Under the pieces are notes generated by a model. The model was not told where the DNA came from. It made no database searches and worked only from the letters and a program-made list of their open reading frames with translations. From contig JAEPPZ010000001.1 in assembly GCA_017640785.1 (NCBI GenBank), positions 434,001 to 498,000 on the forward strand: 64,000 nt of DNA, written 5' to 3'. This DNA comes from Balneola sp. Its GTDB lineage: Bacteria > Bacteroidota > Rhodothermia > Balneolales > Balneolaceae. Made by a program: the position numbers and the translations under genes. Shown piece after piece: positions 56,118 to 64,000 of this stretch; the stretch's first letter is position 1, and the number at the start of each line of letters is the position of its first letter.

Positions 56118-56597
56118 ATGAGTCATTTATTAGATGATATCGATATTTCGATACTCAACCACCTCCAGGAAAATGGTCGCGCCCAGAGAAATCAAATTGC
56201 AGAATTAGTTGGACTGTCTGTGCCTTCTGTCTCTGAGAGAATGAGAAAACTAGAAGAACGTGGATTGATCACTGAATATAATGCCATTCTGAATTCTAAA
56301 GATTTTCATTTTGATATTACTGCATTCATGTTTGTGGAAGTTGACGGTTCAGAGCATTACCCCATTTTTGTGGAAAAAGCCCAACAAGAAAAAGAAATCC
56401 TGGAATGTCATTCCATTACCGGCGATGGTTCTCATTTTCTAAAAGTACGAACAAAGAATACCGGTTCTTTTGAGCGTTTACTTTCTCGTATTCAGGCATG
56501 GAAAGGCGTAAAAAAAACAAGGTCAAACCTTGTGCTTTCCAGTTTTAAAGAAACCAGAGCTTTACCTATAGAACAGGCTACTGAACTAATGAAATAG
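56118..56597 (+). CDS. Lrp/AsnC family transcriptional regulator
   Basis: 159 residues. AsnC helix-turn-helix IDISILNHLQENGRAQRNQIAELVGLSVPSVSERMRKLEERGLI, then the RAM domain (about 65-150, EILECHSITGDGSHFLKVRTKN). A second Lrp-type regulator in the window; it has no overlapping target gene. Divergent from serS and 87 bases before the sigma-54 activator; its target is unclear. Confidence 0.92.
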   Translation: MSHLLDDIDISILNHLQENGRAQRNQIAELVGLSVPSVSERMRKLEERGLITEYNAILNSKDFHFDITAFMFVEVDGSEHYPIFVEKAQQEKEILECHSITGDGSHFLKVRTKNTGSFERLLSRIQAWKGVKKTRSNLVLSSFKETRALPIEQATELMK

Positions 56598-56684
56598 CTC
56601 TCAAAATTTATTGAGATTAAAGTTACTTGGTAATGCATTAATCGTTAAATTTACGTCAAAATGACAGACGAAATTATATAGTTA

Positions 56685-57986
56685 ATGGACCGCGAAGTAT
56701 TTCAGGAACAATTTGGGCTATTAGGAACTTCTCAGGAAATGCGCCATGTGATCGATAAGATCATGCAGGTTGCAAAAACTGATATTAGTGTACTGCTTCA
56801 AGGAGAAAGTGGTGTCGGTAAAGATGTTACAGCCCGCGCTATTCATGCTTTAAGCGAGCGTAAAAGAAATAACCTTATCATTGTTAATTGTGGAGCCATT
56901 CCCGAAGGCATCATTGAAAGTGAGCTTTTTGGTCATGAAAAAGGTGCTTTTACAGGCGCAAATGAAAGCCGTGAGGGCTATTTTGAGAAAGCCAATGGCG
57001 GAACCATCTTCCTTGATGAAATTGGCGATACTCCGAAAAATGTTCAGGTTAAACTATTGCGTGTACTTGAAAACGGGGAATTCTTTCGTGTTGGATCAAG
57101 TAAAGTTCAAACTACTGATGTCCGTGTAATTGCAGCTACCAATCTGAATCTTTGGAAACTTGTTCAGGATGGTTCATTCAGAGAAGATCTCTACTATCGA
57201 TTAGACACTGTTCAAATTCATCTTCCCGCTCTCCGTGAAAGACAGGAAGACGTTGTTCCTATATTCAGAAAGTTTGTTCAGGAATTCTCAGCAAAGTATG
57301 ATTCCGTATTCAAAGGATTTTCTGATGAAGCCAGAGAATTACTTATCTCCTATCGTTGGCCCGGAAATATCAGAGAGCTGAAAAATGTAGCTGAACAACT
57401 TGTTGTACTTGAAAAATCTCAATTCATAGATGTAGAACGTTTACAGAAATATCTAAAGGGAAGGCAACGACAAGGCTCTGCTGATAACTTACCAATGATT
57501 CCGAATGGTGAGGAAAAAAGATCCGACTCTCAGAATGATTTTGAAAGAAGAGATCGTGAACTGGTTTATCGAGCTTTAGTTGAATTGCGAACAGACATCT
57601 CTGATGTGAAGAAAATGCTTGCTAACTTTATGTACTCAAGTATGTCGAGCAAAGACATTAAAGCTTTGCCTCCGGCCTTACAAAGCAACATGGAAGAATC
57701 TGATGTTTCTGAAATGAAAATTAATCTTAACGAGCATGCGACTCTAGGGATGCATGAGATGCCCGGAGATGAAACTAAAGATGAGAACGAAGTTCTGGAA
57801 AGCGAACAATCTGCATTGGTTAATTTCTTTGGTGGTGACGAGATACCTTCTATAGAAGCAACTGAACAATTCTTAATAAAACAAGCTTTGGACAGATTTG
57901 ACGGAAACAGAAGAAAAGCATCCGAGACTTTAGGGATCAGTGAGCGAACACTTTACAGAAAACTAGATCAATACGGACTTGCATAA
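56685..57986 (+). CDS. Sigma-54-dependent activator without receiver domain
   Basis: 433 residues. No N-terminal signal domain: the AAA+ domain begins at once (about 8-240) with Walker A LLQGESGVGKD, the sigma-54 contact loop GAFTGA, Walker B GGTIFLDEIGD and the arginine finger region FREDLYYRLDTVQIHLPALRER. A long variable linker (about 265-385) with acidic stretches precedes the Fis-type HTH (FDGNRRKASETLGISERTLYRKLDQYGLA). The GAFTGA loop implies real sigma-54 activation. It overlaps lptE by 8 bases, a context common in Bacteroidota. Confidence 0.93.
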   Translation: MDREVFQEQFGLLGTSQEMRHVIDKIMQVAKTDISVLLQGESGVGKDVTARAIHALSERKRNNLIIVNCGAIPEGIIESELFGHEKGAFTGANESREGYFEKANGGTIFLDEIGDTPKNVQVKLLRVLENGEFFRVGSSKVQTTDVRVIAATNLNLWKLVQDGSFREDLYYRLDTVQIHLPALRERQEDVVPIFRKFVQEFSAKYDSVFKGFSDEARELLISYRWPGNIRELKNVAEQLVVLEKSQFIDVERLQKYLKGRQRQGSADNLPMIPNGEEKRSDSQNDFERRDRELVYRALVELRTDISDVKKMLANFMYSSMSSKDIKALPPALQSNMEESDVSEMKINLNEHATLGMHEMPGDETKDENEVLESEQSALVNFFGGDEIPSIEATEQFLIKQALDRFDGNRRKASETLGISERTLYRKLDQYGLA

Positions 57987-58485
57987 AATTATAATCATAT
58001 CATTCTTAGCTTTTATTTCTTTTTCAAGTTGTTTGAGATATAGTTTTACAGGAGCATCTATTCCTCCCGGAGTAAACACCATATACATACCTTTTTTTGC
58101 TGACAGATCCAGAAGTGGGCTTGGAGATTTGAGTGATCGATTAAATCGAATCCTTATTGATCGTTTCATCAATCAAAGCAAATTACAACTTGCAAGCTCT
58201 GAAGAAGATGCCGATGCCATTCTGGATGGGTTTATATCAAGCTACAGTAACAGACCTTTTAGTATAGGTGGAAATGAACAAGCAGATCAGAATCAGGTAC
58301 AAATTACTGTAAGCGCTAGTTTTTTATACACTAAAAATAGTGAACCGGAATGGGACAAACCCTTTAACGGCTCTTTCACATTTGATCCAACCGAAGATCC
58401 TATTTCGGGTGAACAAAGCGCCGCTGATGAAGCTCTTGAACAAATTGCTAATAGTATGTTCAACGACGCGGTAAGTAATTGGTAA
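57979..58485 (+). CDS. lptE: LPS-assembly lipoprotein LptE
   Basis: 168 residues starting at the TTG at 57979, which overlaps the regulator's end by 8 bases; no ATG gives a signal peptide. Lipobox SFSSC (Cys18). The mature part has the Bacteroidota LptE layout: YSFTGASIPPGVNTIYIPFFADRS, LSDRLNRILIDRFINQSKLQLASSEEDADAILDGFISSY and QVQITVSASFLYTKNSEPEW. LptE plugs LptD and helps insert LPS in the outer membrane. Confidence 0.88.
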   Translation: MHKIIIISFLAFISFSSCLRYSFTGASIPPGVNTIYIPFFADRSRSGLGDLSDRLNRILIDRFINQSKLQLASSEEDADAILDGFISSYSNRPFSIGGNEQADQNQVQITVSASFLYTKNSEPEWDKPFNGSFTFDPTEDPISGEQSAADEALEQIANSMFNDAVSNW

Positions 58486-58532
58486 TGCTTTTGAATCTAA
58501 GATCATCATAGCGTATTATTGCAAACCTAATA

Positions 58533-59138
58533 ATGGCAGAATTACCTTTCAACATACCACAGTCGCTGCGTTCTTTTAATGAACGGTTTGAAAAAAACCC
58601 TAAAACAGGGATTACCAAATTAAGCAGGCATCTTAAAAAAAGAGGTCCCGATGCTGTCGGGCATTTTCTATTAGCTTGGTTTTATCATTTAGATGATCAA
58701 AATTCCCTGGCTATAAAAGAGGCTTTAAAGGCAAAAACATTTGCCCCCGGAAGCCCCTTGATGGAACATCTGCATTATTTTTTGGTTCATCCGGAAAAAT
58801 TTGAAGCTGCTGTTCCGGTAAAAAGTTATTCCTCGTCAAAAAAACTGAATCAATCGAACAGAAAGTCTCCGATCCTGGATTTGGATAGTTTGATCGCCAT
58901 GCTTGAGGCAGTAGAATCCAAAAGAATTAAAATTCCTGCTGAGGGAGAACCGTTTGATGATACTGACCTGGCGAAACAAGCTGAAGCTGTAGACGATATT
59001 ATATCAGAAACACTTGCGAAGATTCATGTTGTTCAGGGAAAGAAACAACAAGCGATTGAAATGTATAATCAGCTAAAAGAAATCAATCCCGATAAAGCTG
59101 AACATTATCAGGCTGAGATCGAAAAAATAGACAAGTAA
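58533..59138 (+). CDS. TPR-like protein of unknown function
   Basis: 201 residues, no signal peptide. All-helical with TPR-like units: TGITKLSRHLKKRGPDAVGHFLLAWFYHLDDQNSLAIKEALKAKTFAPGSPL near the N-terminus and AKIHVVQGKKQQAIEMYNQLKEINPDKAEHYQ at the C-terminus, separated by a Ser/Lys-rich linker. In Bacteroidota a TPR gene often follows lptE. Role unknown. Starts 47 bases after lptE. Confidence 0.75.
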   Translation: MAELPFNIPQSLRSFNERFEKNPKTGITKLSRHLKKRGPDAVGHFLLAWFYHLDDQNSLAIKEALKAKTFAPGSPLMEHLHYFLVHPEKFEAAVPVKSYSSSKKLNQSNRKSPILDLDSLIAMLEAVESKRIKIPAEGEPFDDTDLAKQAEAVDDIISETLAKIHVVQGKKQQAIEMYNQLKEINPDKAEHYQAEIEKIDK

Positions 59139-59139
59139 G

Positions 59140-59769
59140 TTATCCCTTCACAAACGGATTATTCTCTTTCTCAGCTTCAATAGTAGTTACAGGTCCATGG
59201 CCTGGGTAAACCTTGGTATTTCCAGATAAAGTATACAGTTTTTCTTTAATGGATTGTTCCAACACTTCGAAACTCCCTTGATACAAATCTGTTCGGCCAA
59301 TACTCCCATTGAATAAAGCATCGCCTGCGATTACAAAACCCTCATCTTTAAAATAAAGTGAAGTATGATCGGGAGAGTGACCGGGAGTGTATAAACATTC
59401 AAACTCAAATCCTCCCACTTTAAATTTTTCATCTTTTGGTAGGGTTTCCGGAGTAAATGAAAATGCAACCTGATTAAGTCCGAACATAGTTGCCTGACTT
59501 CCAAAATTGTTCCAAAGAAAAAGATCATCTGTGTTCACGTACACTTTCACATCATAATCTTTTAGTACTCTTTGCAATCCCAAAACGTGATCTACGTGAG
59601 CATGCGTAAGTACTATTGCATCCAAAGTTACTTCTTTGAGAGCGCTCTGAAAGGATTGGTATTCTGTTTCGTTCGAGAATCCGGGATCGATAAGAATGGC
59701 AGAACCTTCCTGAATGAGCAAGTATGTGTTTTCTGCGAAAGGTCCTACTTCAAAAATTTTAATGTCCAT
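59140..59769 (-). CDS. Metallo-beta-lactamase-fold hydrolase (glyoxalase II-like)
   Basis: 209 residues. Metal motif THAHVDHVLG (HxHxDH), then YTPGHSPDHTSLYF, AGDALFNGSIGRTDLY and VYPGHGPVTTIEAEKENNPF, the standard set of glyoxalase II-like cytosolic MBL proteins. Opening MDIKIFEVGPFAENTYLLIQE is typical too. Probably a thioester hydrolase, substrate unproven. Stop-to-stop with the TPR gene on the other strand. Confidence 0.93.
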   Translation of the reverse strand: MDIKIFEVGPFAENTYLLIQEGSAILIDPGFSNETEYQSFQSALKEVTLDAIVLTHAHVDHVLGLQRVLKDYDVKVYVNTDDLFLWNNFGSQATMFGLNQVAFSFTPETLPKDEKFKVGGFEFECLYTPGHSPDHTSLYFKDEGFVIAGDALFNGSIGRTDLYQGSFEVLEQSIKEKLYTLSGNTKVYPGHGPVTTIEAEKENNPFVKG

Positions 59770-59783
59770 AGACGTATATAAAA

Positions 59784-59814
59784 AAAGGATGCTACCAGTT
59801 ACAGTGCATCCTTT
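59784..59814 (-). terminator. Terminator after the L31 gene
   Basis: AAAGGATGC (59784-59792) pairs with GCATCCTTT (59806-59814), 13-base loop; on the minus strand a T run follows. Lies 18 bases after the L31 stop. Confidence 0.85.
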
Positions 59815-59831
59815 AATTCAAAAAAATAAAC

Positions 59832-60047
59832 TTACTTTTTCTTGTCGTACATGCGCTTAAAGCGATCCACACGACCTGCTTTAGCAGAAAAGTTGTTGTT
59901 TTTGGTATAAAAAGGGTGATTTTTAGAATCTACCTCACTTTTGTAAATACCGTCTTTTGTGTTCATAGTACTTCTGGTTGTAACCTCAGTACCGTCACTC
60001 ATGACAACTGTAATTTCTTTGTAATCTGGATGAATACCGTTTTTCAT
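59832..60047 (-). CDS. rpmE: 50S ribosomal protein L31, cysteine-free form
   Basis: 71 residues, MKNGIHPDYKEITVVMSDGTEV at the start and NHPFYTKNNNFSAKAGRVDRFKRMYDKK at the end match L31. The spacing follows the long-tailed type, but all four zinc-binding cysteines of the C+ form are absent, so this is the C- (zinc-independent) type. It is essential-type ribosomal protein at the subunit bridge. Monocistronic with its own terminator. Confidence 0.95.
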   Translation of the reverse strand: MKNGIHPDYKEITVVMSDGTEVTTRSTMNTKDGIYKSEVDSKNHPFYTKNNNFSAKAGRVDRFKRMYDKKK

Positions 60048-60115
60048 AATACTGGCTGTTTCGAATTTTTCAAAGGCTTTAAATATAAGATTATATCTGA
60101 GCTAATTCAATCATT

Positions 60116-61615
60116 TTATATATCAAAATCATCATCATCATTTAAGCCGCTAATTGATGAAAACATAGAGCCTAACATATCTGTATACAAAGCCTCGTCG
60201 TCTAAGTCCTGCTTGCTGAGAAGCGAGTTTTGGTGCATGGCTTCTAATACCAGATCCATCCAGGAATAAAATTCATCTTTGCCTGCGTCTTTAATATGTT
60301 TGCTGACTAGGTCTTTGAGTCCGTCCACACCATCCAGTGCTTTCTTGTATTCTTTTGCTGATAAAGTGTCGGGCAAATTCACTTCATTTCCTTCTGCAAA
60401 CCAATCGGTGATCGGTTTATACATTTCTTTAACATTTTCAGCTTTGCTCTGTGGGTCGGGAAACACTTTTTTGAATGTCTTATTTATTGCCTTTCCAACA
60501 ATATGCTTAGCAACACTTATTGCCCCTTCTTGTTCACCTTCATAAACCAATTCAAGCTTTCCGGTGAGAGCCGGTATCATGTGGAAAATATCGGCTATTC
60601 TAATCTGTGCAGTTTTCTCATTATTGATCACCGCTCTTCTTTCAGCAGAAGAAAAAACCTGCTCCATGGCAGTAATGGTCATTCTGGTAGACACTCCACT
60701 TTTTTGATCGATATACTCAGAGCTGCGGGCTTCAAACGCTGTTTGTTCTATTATCTCTCTGTAAATTTCTGGAATTGATACCTTTACAGAATCACCTCTT
60801 TCTTGCCACGCCTCCTGGCTGGTTATTTTTAATCCTGTTTCAATTTCACGAGGATAATGAGTAATTATCTGAGCATCAATTCTGTCTTTTAAAGGAGTAA
60901 TGATGTTCCCCCGGTTGGTATAATCTTCCGGATTAGCAGAAAAAGCCATGGATACATCAATTGGCATTCGGATGTTAAACCCTCTGATCTGAATATCTCT
61001 TTCCTGCATAATATTCAACAAAGCAACCTGAATTCTGGGCTGCAGATCCGGTAATTCATTGATCACAAATATTCCCCGGTTTGTTCTTGGGATCAGTCCG
61101 TAGTTGATCACATTTTCATCGGCCAGATCCAATTTTTTGGTTGCTGCTTTTATAGGGTCGATATCTCCAATAAGATCAGCGACTGTTGTATCCGGAGTTG
61201 CCAGTTTTTCTCCATATCTGTAAGAACGGTGAAGCCAACTAATTTCGGTTTCTTCACCTTTTTCTTCAATAAGGTTTTTCGCGAATTTTGAGATCGGGTT
61301 AAAAGGATCATCATTAATAACCGAACCTTTAACAACCGGAATATATTCATCCAAAAATTGAACCAAAGATCTTAAAATACGAGTCTTAGCCTGGCCTCTT
61401 AGCCCCAACAGAATCATATCATGTTTCGATATTATAGCATGCTGAATTTGAGGGACAACCGTCTTATCATAGCCAATAATACCAGAGAAAAGCTTTTCAC
61501 CGGTTTTTATCCCGGAAATCATATTCTTTCTTAACTCATCTTTAACTGATAGAGATTCCCAGCCGCTTTCTTTGAGTTCTTTTAGCGTTGAAATTCTATT
61601 GTGCAAATCATTCAT
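60116..61615 (-). CDS. ChlI/MoxR-like AAA+ ATPase (COG1239)
   Basis: 499 residues. The AAA+ core has Walker A GLRGQAKTRI (71-80), a middle region TTVADLIGDIDPIKAATKKLDL, a Walker B-like strand RGIFVINELPDLQPRIQVALL in which Asn stands where Asp is normal (NE instead of DE), and sensor 1 VSMAFSANPEDYTNRG. The C-terminal ~190 residues are helical. Related to magnesium chelatase subunit I, but chlorophyll synthesis is not implied; such ATPases usually work with a VWA-domain protein, which is not visible here. Confidence 0.88.
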   Translation of the reverse strand: MNDLHNRISTLKELKESGWESLSVKDELRKNMISGIKTGEKLFSGIIGYDKTVVPQIQHAIISKHDMILLGLRGQAKTRILRSLVQFLDEYIPVVKGSVINDDPFNPISKFAKNLIEEKGEETEISWLHRSYRYGEKLATPDTTVADLIGDIDPIKAATKKLDLADENVINYGLIPRTNRGIFVINELPDLQPRIQVALLNIMQERDIQIRGFNIRMPIDVSMAFSANPEDYTNRGNIITPLKDRIDAQIITHYPREIETGLKITSQEAWQERGDSVKVSIPEIYREIIEQTAFEARSSEYIDQKSGVSTRMTITAMEQVFSSAERRAVINNEKTAQIRIADIFHMIPALTGKLELVYEGEQEGAISVAKHIVGKAINKTFKKVFPDPQSKAENVKEMYKPITDWFAEGNEVNLPDTLSAKEYKKALDGVDGLKDLVSKHIKDAGKDEFYSWMDLVLEAMHQNSLLSKQDLDDEALYTDMLGSMFSSISGLNDDDDFDI

Positions 61616-61674
61616 AAATATCCTATTTAATCAATTAACCGAGATGAAAAGCTCTTCATTCACCAAATCAGAAA

Positions 61675-62934
61675 TTAGTCTGAAATATTTGTGAGTGCTT
61701 TGGCTTTCAGTAAAGTTTCTTCCCATTCTTGTCCCGGTATAGAGTCTGCTGTTATAGCACCGCCAACAGGATAAACCAGCTTATTACTCTTTATTAAGGC
61801 CGTTCTAATAACAACGCTAAAATCGAAATCATTTTCAGGAGTAAAATACCCAATGGCTCCAGAGTATACTCCTCTTCTATAGTCTTCAATTTCTTCAATT
61901 GCTTTCATCGCTGCGATCTTTGGTGCCCCGGTCATTGAACCCATCGGGAAACATGCTTTTAATATTTTTATAGGATCAGTTGCTGCTTTTGCTTCCGCTT
62001 CAATTGTTGAAACCATCTGATGAACAGTTTCAAAACTTTGTATTTCAAAAAGCTTTGAAACTTTTACAGAACCCTCTTTTGCTATTTTACTTAAATCATG
62101 GCGAACAAGATCAACGATCATCAGATTCTCAGCTCTCTCTTTTTCAGAATTACTTAATTCTTCAATTTTTAAACTGTCTTCCTCTTCAGATCTGGAAACC
62201 GTTCCCTTAATTGGTTGAGATATTATTTTATTCCCCTTCTTTGATAAAAACCTTTCCGGTGAAGCAGAACAAATCTCTAAACCATTAAACTTTATGTAAC
62301 TACCAAATGGAACCGGTCCAACTGCTTTCATTTTCTTGTAAAGATCCCAGGCTTGTCCTGTTAATTTAAACTCAAGTGGGTGAGAAATATTTATCTCATA
62401 GAAATCCCCTTCTCGAATCGAGTTTTGAGCAGTAATTATTTTCTCCAGATATTTTTCTTTTTCCAGTTGATGAGTAGAGATAATAGAAATCTCGCCCTCA
62501 ATTTCAGTCATTGGAAGGTCTTTACTTAACTCACCTTTAATAACCTCAACTCTATCATCAGAAATTTTTACTACTAATTCCGGTATAAAGAAGTAAAGAT
62601 CCGGAGCTTCCAATGATGCTGGATTCTCAGAAACAAGGTCTTCTATTGAATTTTTAAGATCGTACCCCAAAAACCCAAACATCCATTCCATTGGGTACTT
62701 TGTTCTGAAATCCTGAAAAGCTTCCCATGGATTTTTCTCTAGTTCTGCCACGCTCCCGTTTTCAAGAAGATGAATTTTGTTTCCATATGCTCGTATCGAG
62801 GTTTTAGAACCCGCTGCAATAAATGACACAGTGCTGGATGGATGGTTTTTCATCTGAGATTCTAATAGAATAAAATCTTCTTTCTTAGAATAGTGCCGAT
62901 GAATGGATGATATTATTTGGTCTTTATCAGTCAT
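61675..62934 (-). CDS. pabB: Aminodeoxychorismate synthase component I
   Basis: 419 residues. Chorismate-binding domain (about 160-415) with ISQPIKGTVSRSEEED, where PIKGT lysine is the feature separating PabB from TrpE (PIAGT). Further motifs are LMIVDLVRHDLSKIAKEGSVKV, ETVHQMVSTIEAE, FPMGSMTGAPKIAAMKAIEEIEDYRRGVYSGAIGYF. It makes 4-amino-4-deoxychorismate for folate. No adjacent pabA or pabC is seen in the window. Divergent from pyrD. Confidence 0.88.
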   Translation of the reverse strand: MTDKDQIISSIHRHYSKKEDFILLESQMKNHPSSTVSFIAAGSKTSIRAYGNKIHLLENGSVAELEKNPWEAFQDFRTKYPMEWMFGFLGYDLKNSIEDLVSENPASLEAPDLYFFIPELVVKISDDRVEVIKGELSKDLPMTEIEGEISIISTHQLEKEKYLEKIITAQNSIREGDFYEINISHPLEFKLTGQAWDLYKKMKAVGPVPFGSYIKFNGLEICSASPERFLSKKGNKIISQPIKGTVSRSEEEDSLKIEELSNSEKERAENLMIVDLVRHDLSKIAKEGSVKVSKLFEIQSFETVHQMVSTIEAEAKAATDPIKILKACFPMGSMTGAPKIAAMKAIEEIEDYRRGVYSGAIGYFTPENDFDFSVVIRTALIKSNKLVYPVGGAITADSIPGQEWEETLLKAKALTNISD

Positions 62935-63008
62935 ATAATGATGAAAGAATTATAAGAGTTATCCATCATTTTTTTCAGCGATTTCTTATCATTGTCAGAA
63001 ATAATTTT

Positions 63009-64000
63009 ATGCTATACAAAAGCCTGATCAAACCACTTATTTTTAAGAAAGACGCTGAACAAGCTCATGATCTTGCTTTAAAGATTTCTAGTGCAACTAA
63101 CCAATCTGTTGCGCTCCAAAAACTAGCATCTCTATTATATGGGGGTGGAACAGATCTTGAGAGAGAATTTTGGGGACTTAAGTTTAAAAACCCGATCGGT
63201 TTAGCAGCAGGGTTCGATAAAAACGGATGTACTCCAAAAGCTATGCAAGCACTGGGATTCGGCTTTATAGAAATAGGAAGTATTACCGCTAAGCCCTCAA
63301 CCGGAAATCCAAAGCCCCGAGCCTTTCGACTTCCCAAAGATCATTCTTTGATCAACAGAATGGGATTGAATAATGAAGGTACTGATGTAGTAGTAAATCG
63401 TTTGGAATCTCAAAATTTAGACATCCCGCTTGGTATTAATATCGCTAAGACCAATGATTCTACTATCCACGGCAGAGATGCTATTCTAGATTATGCATAC
63501 AGTTATGAGAAAGCTCAAATAGTAGCCGATTATATTACAGTAAATATCTCATGCCCAAATACCGGCGAAGGTAAAACTTTTGAAGATCCTGAAGCATTAA
63601 CATCGCTTTTAAAAGAATTAGATCCTTCATCAAATACAGTTCCAACACTTGTTAAGTTTTCTGTTGATACAAAACCTGACGTGTTATCGAAGCTTGTTGA
63701 GATATGTGAAAACTTTGGTGTTGACGGATATGTTGCTACAAACACTTCATCAAACAGAAAAGATTTAATTACTTCAAAAGAAAAATTAACCACTATTGGA
63801 AACGGTGGACTTAGTGGCTCAGCTATAGCCAAAAAAAGTGACGAGGTAATTCTAACTCTTTATGAAATACTTCAGGGTTCAAAACCAATTATTGGAGTTG
63901 GAGGCATAGATAGTGTTGAGGCTGCCCAAAGAAAAATTGATGCAGGCGCTGATCTGCTTCAGGTTTATACCGGATTGGTTTATGAAGGTCCCGGTTTAAT
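63009..64000 (+). CDS. pyrD: Dihydroorotate dehydrogenase, class 2-like, 3' end cut by window edge
   Basis: Open from ATG 63009 to the end of the window (330 residues visible). The N-terminal helical extension of class 2 (membrane, quinone-linked) enzymes is present (MLYKSLIKPLIFKKDAEQAHDLAL), then FWGLKFKNPIGLAAGFDKNG, FIEIGSITAKPSTGNPKPR, INRMGLNNEG, and later GYVATNTSS, GGLSGSAIAKKS and PIIGVGGIDSVEAAQRKIDAGADLLQVYTGL. The active-site strand reads VNISCPNTGEGKTFED: Cys182 stands where the class 2 catalytic base is Ser (SSPNT). This cysteine is a class 1 feature. Confidence 0.94.
   Translation, partial: MLYKSLIKPLIFKKDAEQAHDLALKISSATNQSVALQKLASLLYGGGTDLEREFWGLKFKNPIGLAAGFDKNGCTPKAMQALGFGFIEIGSITAKPSTGNPKPRAFRLPKDHSLINRMGLNNEGTDVVVNRLESQNLDIPLGINIAKTNDSTIHGRDAILDYAYSYEKAQIVADYITVNISCPNTGEGKTFEDPEALTSLLKELDPSSNTVPTLVKFSVDTKPDVLSKLVEICENFGVDGYVATNTSSNRKDLITSKEKLTTIGNGGLSGSAIAKKSDEVILTLYEILQGSKPIIGVGGIDSVEAAQRKIDAGADLLQVYTGLVYEGPGL

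Noticed and set aside
60116-61615. Magnesium chelatase for chlorophyll synthesis
   Set aside because: Only the I-like ATPase is present with no ChlD or ChlH partner, and the organism type does not suggest photosynthesis.

Overview
The window looks like ordinary chromosome from a low-GC (roughly 38-40% by eye) Gram-negative bacterium of the Bacteroidota/Balneolota group, most likely a Balneolaceae relative (inference). Supporting signs: a type IX-style C-terminal sorting domain with the NYPNPFNPST motif, a TonB receptor with a carboxypeptidase-like N-terminal domain, lipoproteins with short lipoboxes, weak Shine-Dalgarno sequences, TAnnTTTG promoter -7 boxes, and a FadE-type acyl-CoA dehydrogenase. 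I saw no tRNA, rRNA, CRISPR array, insertion sequence, prophage or integrase. Coding density is high and no gap between genes exceeds 300 bases; the longest are 41834-42098, 46370-46606, 47108-47341 and 9582-9809.

Layout. 1-7.4 kb: end of a TauE/SafE-type membrane protein, an azurin, a four-gene minus-strand cluster (FAD oxidoreductase, unknown membrane protein, ABM monooxygenase, GNAT), then a DUF305 lipoprotein upstream of an LVIVD beta-propeller lipoprotein. 7.6-13 kb: metallo-beta-lactamase-fold protein, iron-type alcohol dehydrogenase, TonB receptor, YjjG-like HAD. 13-16.6 kb: lemA with two TPM-domain genes, then a secreted propeller/CxxCH pair. 16.7-21.7 kb: methionine gamma-lyase with its Lrp-type regulator, and fadE with its TetR regulator. 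21.8-31.4 kb: secreted propeller, thioredoxin-like/pdxH/trmB operon, radical SAM protein, lipoprotein, amidohydrolase, TPR histidine kinase, Nudix. 31.4-40.4 kb: pyrG, GDPD, rlmB, ndk, a multidomain adenylate cyclase, mgsA, and a YyaL-type thioredoxin-domain protein. 40.4-48.6 kb: ECF sigma/anti-sigma pair, four-CHRD secreted protein, DUF4412 protein, mnmA, HNH protein, and glutamate-type dehydrogenase with an RsbW-like ATPase. 49-54.6 kb: complete RND efflux operon. 54.7-64 kb: serS, Lrp regulator, sigma-54 activator with lptE, L31, ChlI-like AAA+ ATPase, pabB, and the start of pyrD, which runs off the right edge.

The genes are mostly housekeeping: nucleotide synthesis (pyrG, pyrD, ndk), folate (pabB), B6 (pdxH), RNA modification (trmB, rlmB, mnmA), translation (serS, L31) and outer membrane building (lptE). 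Around them sit small regulator-target units: Lrp-mdeA, TetR-fadE, ECF/RskA, and the RND operon. I found no clear new multi-gene defence or mobile system. The most unusual items are a class 2-like dihydroorotate dehydrogenase with Cys where the family base is Ser, a hairpin covering the lrp start codon, a START-like/zinc-ribbon/adenylate cyclase fusion, a triple GTTAAC array at tetR, and overlapping alternative hairpins upstream of the GDPD gene.
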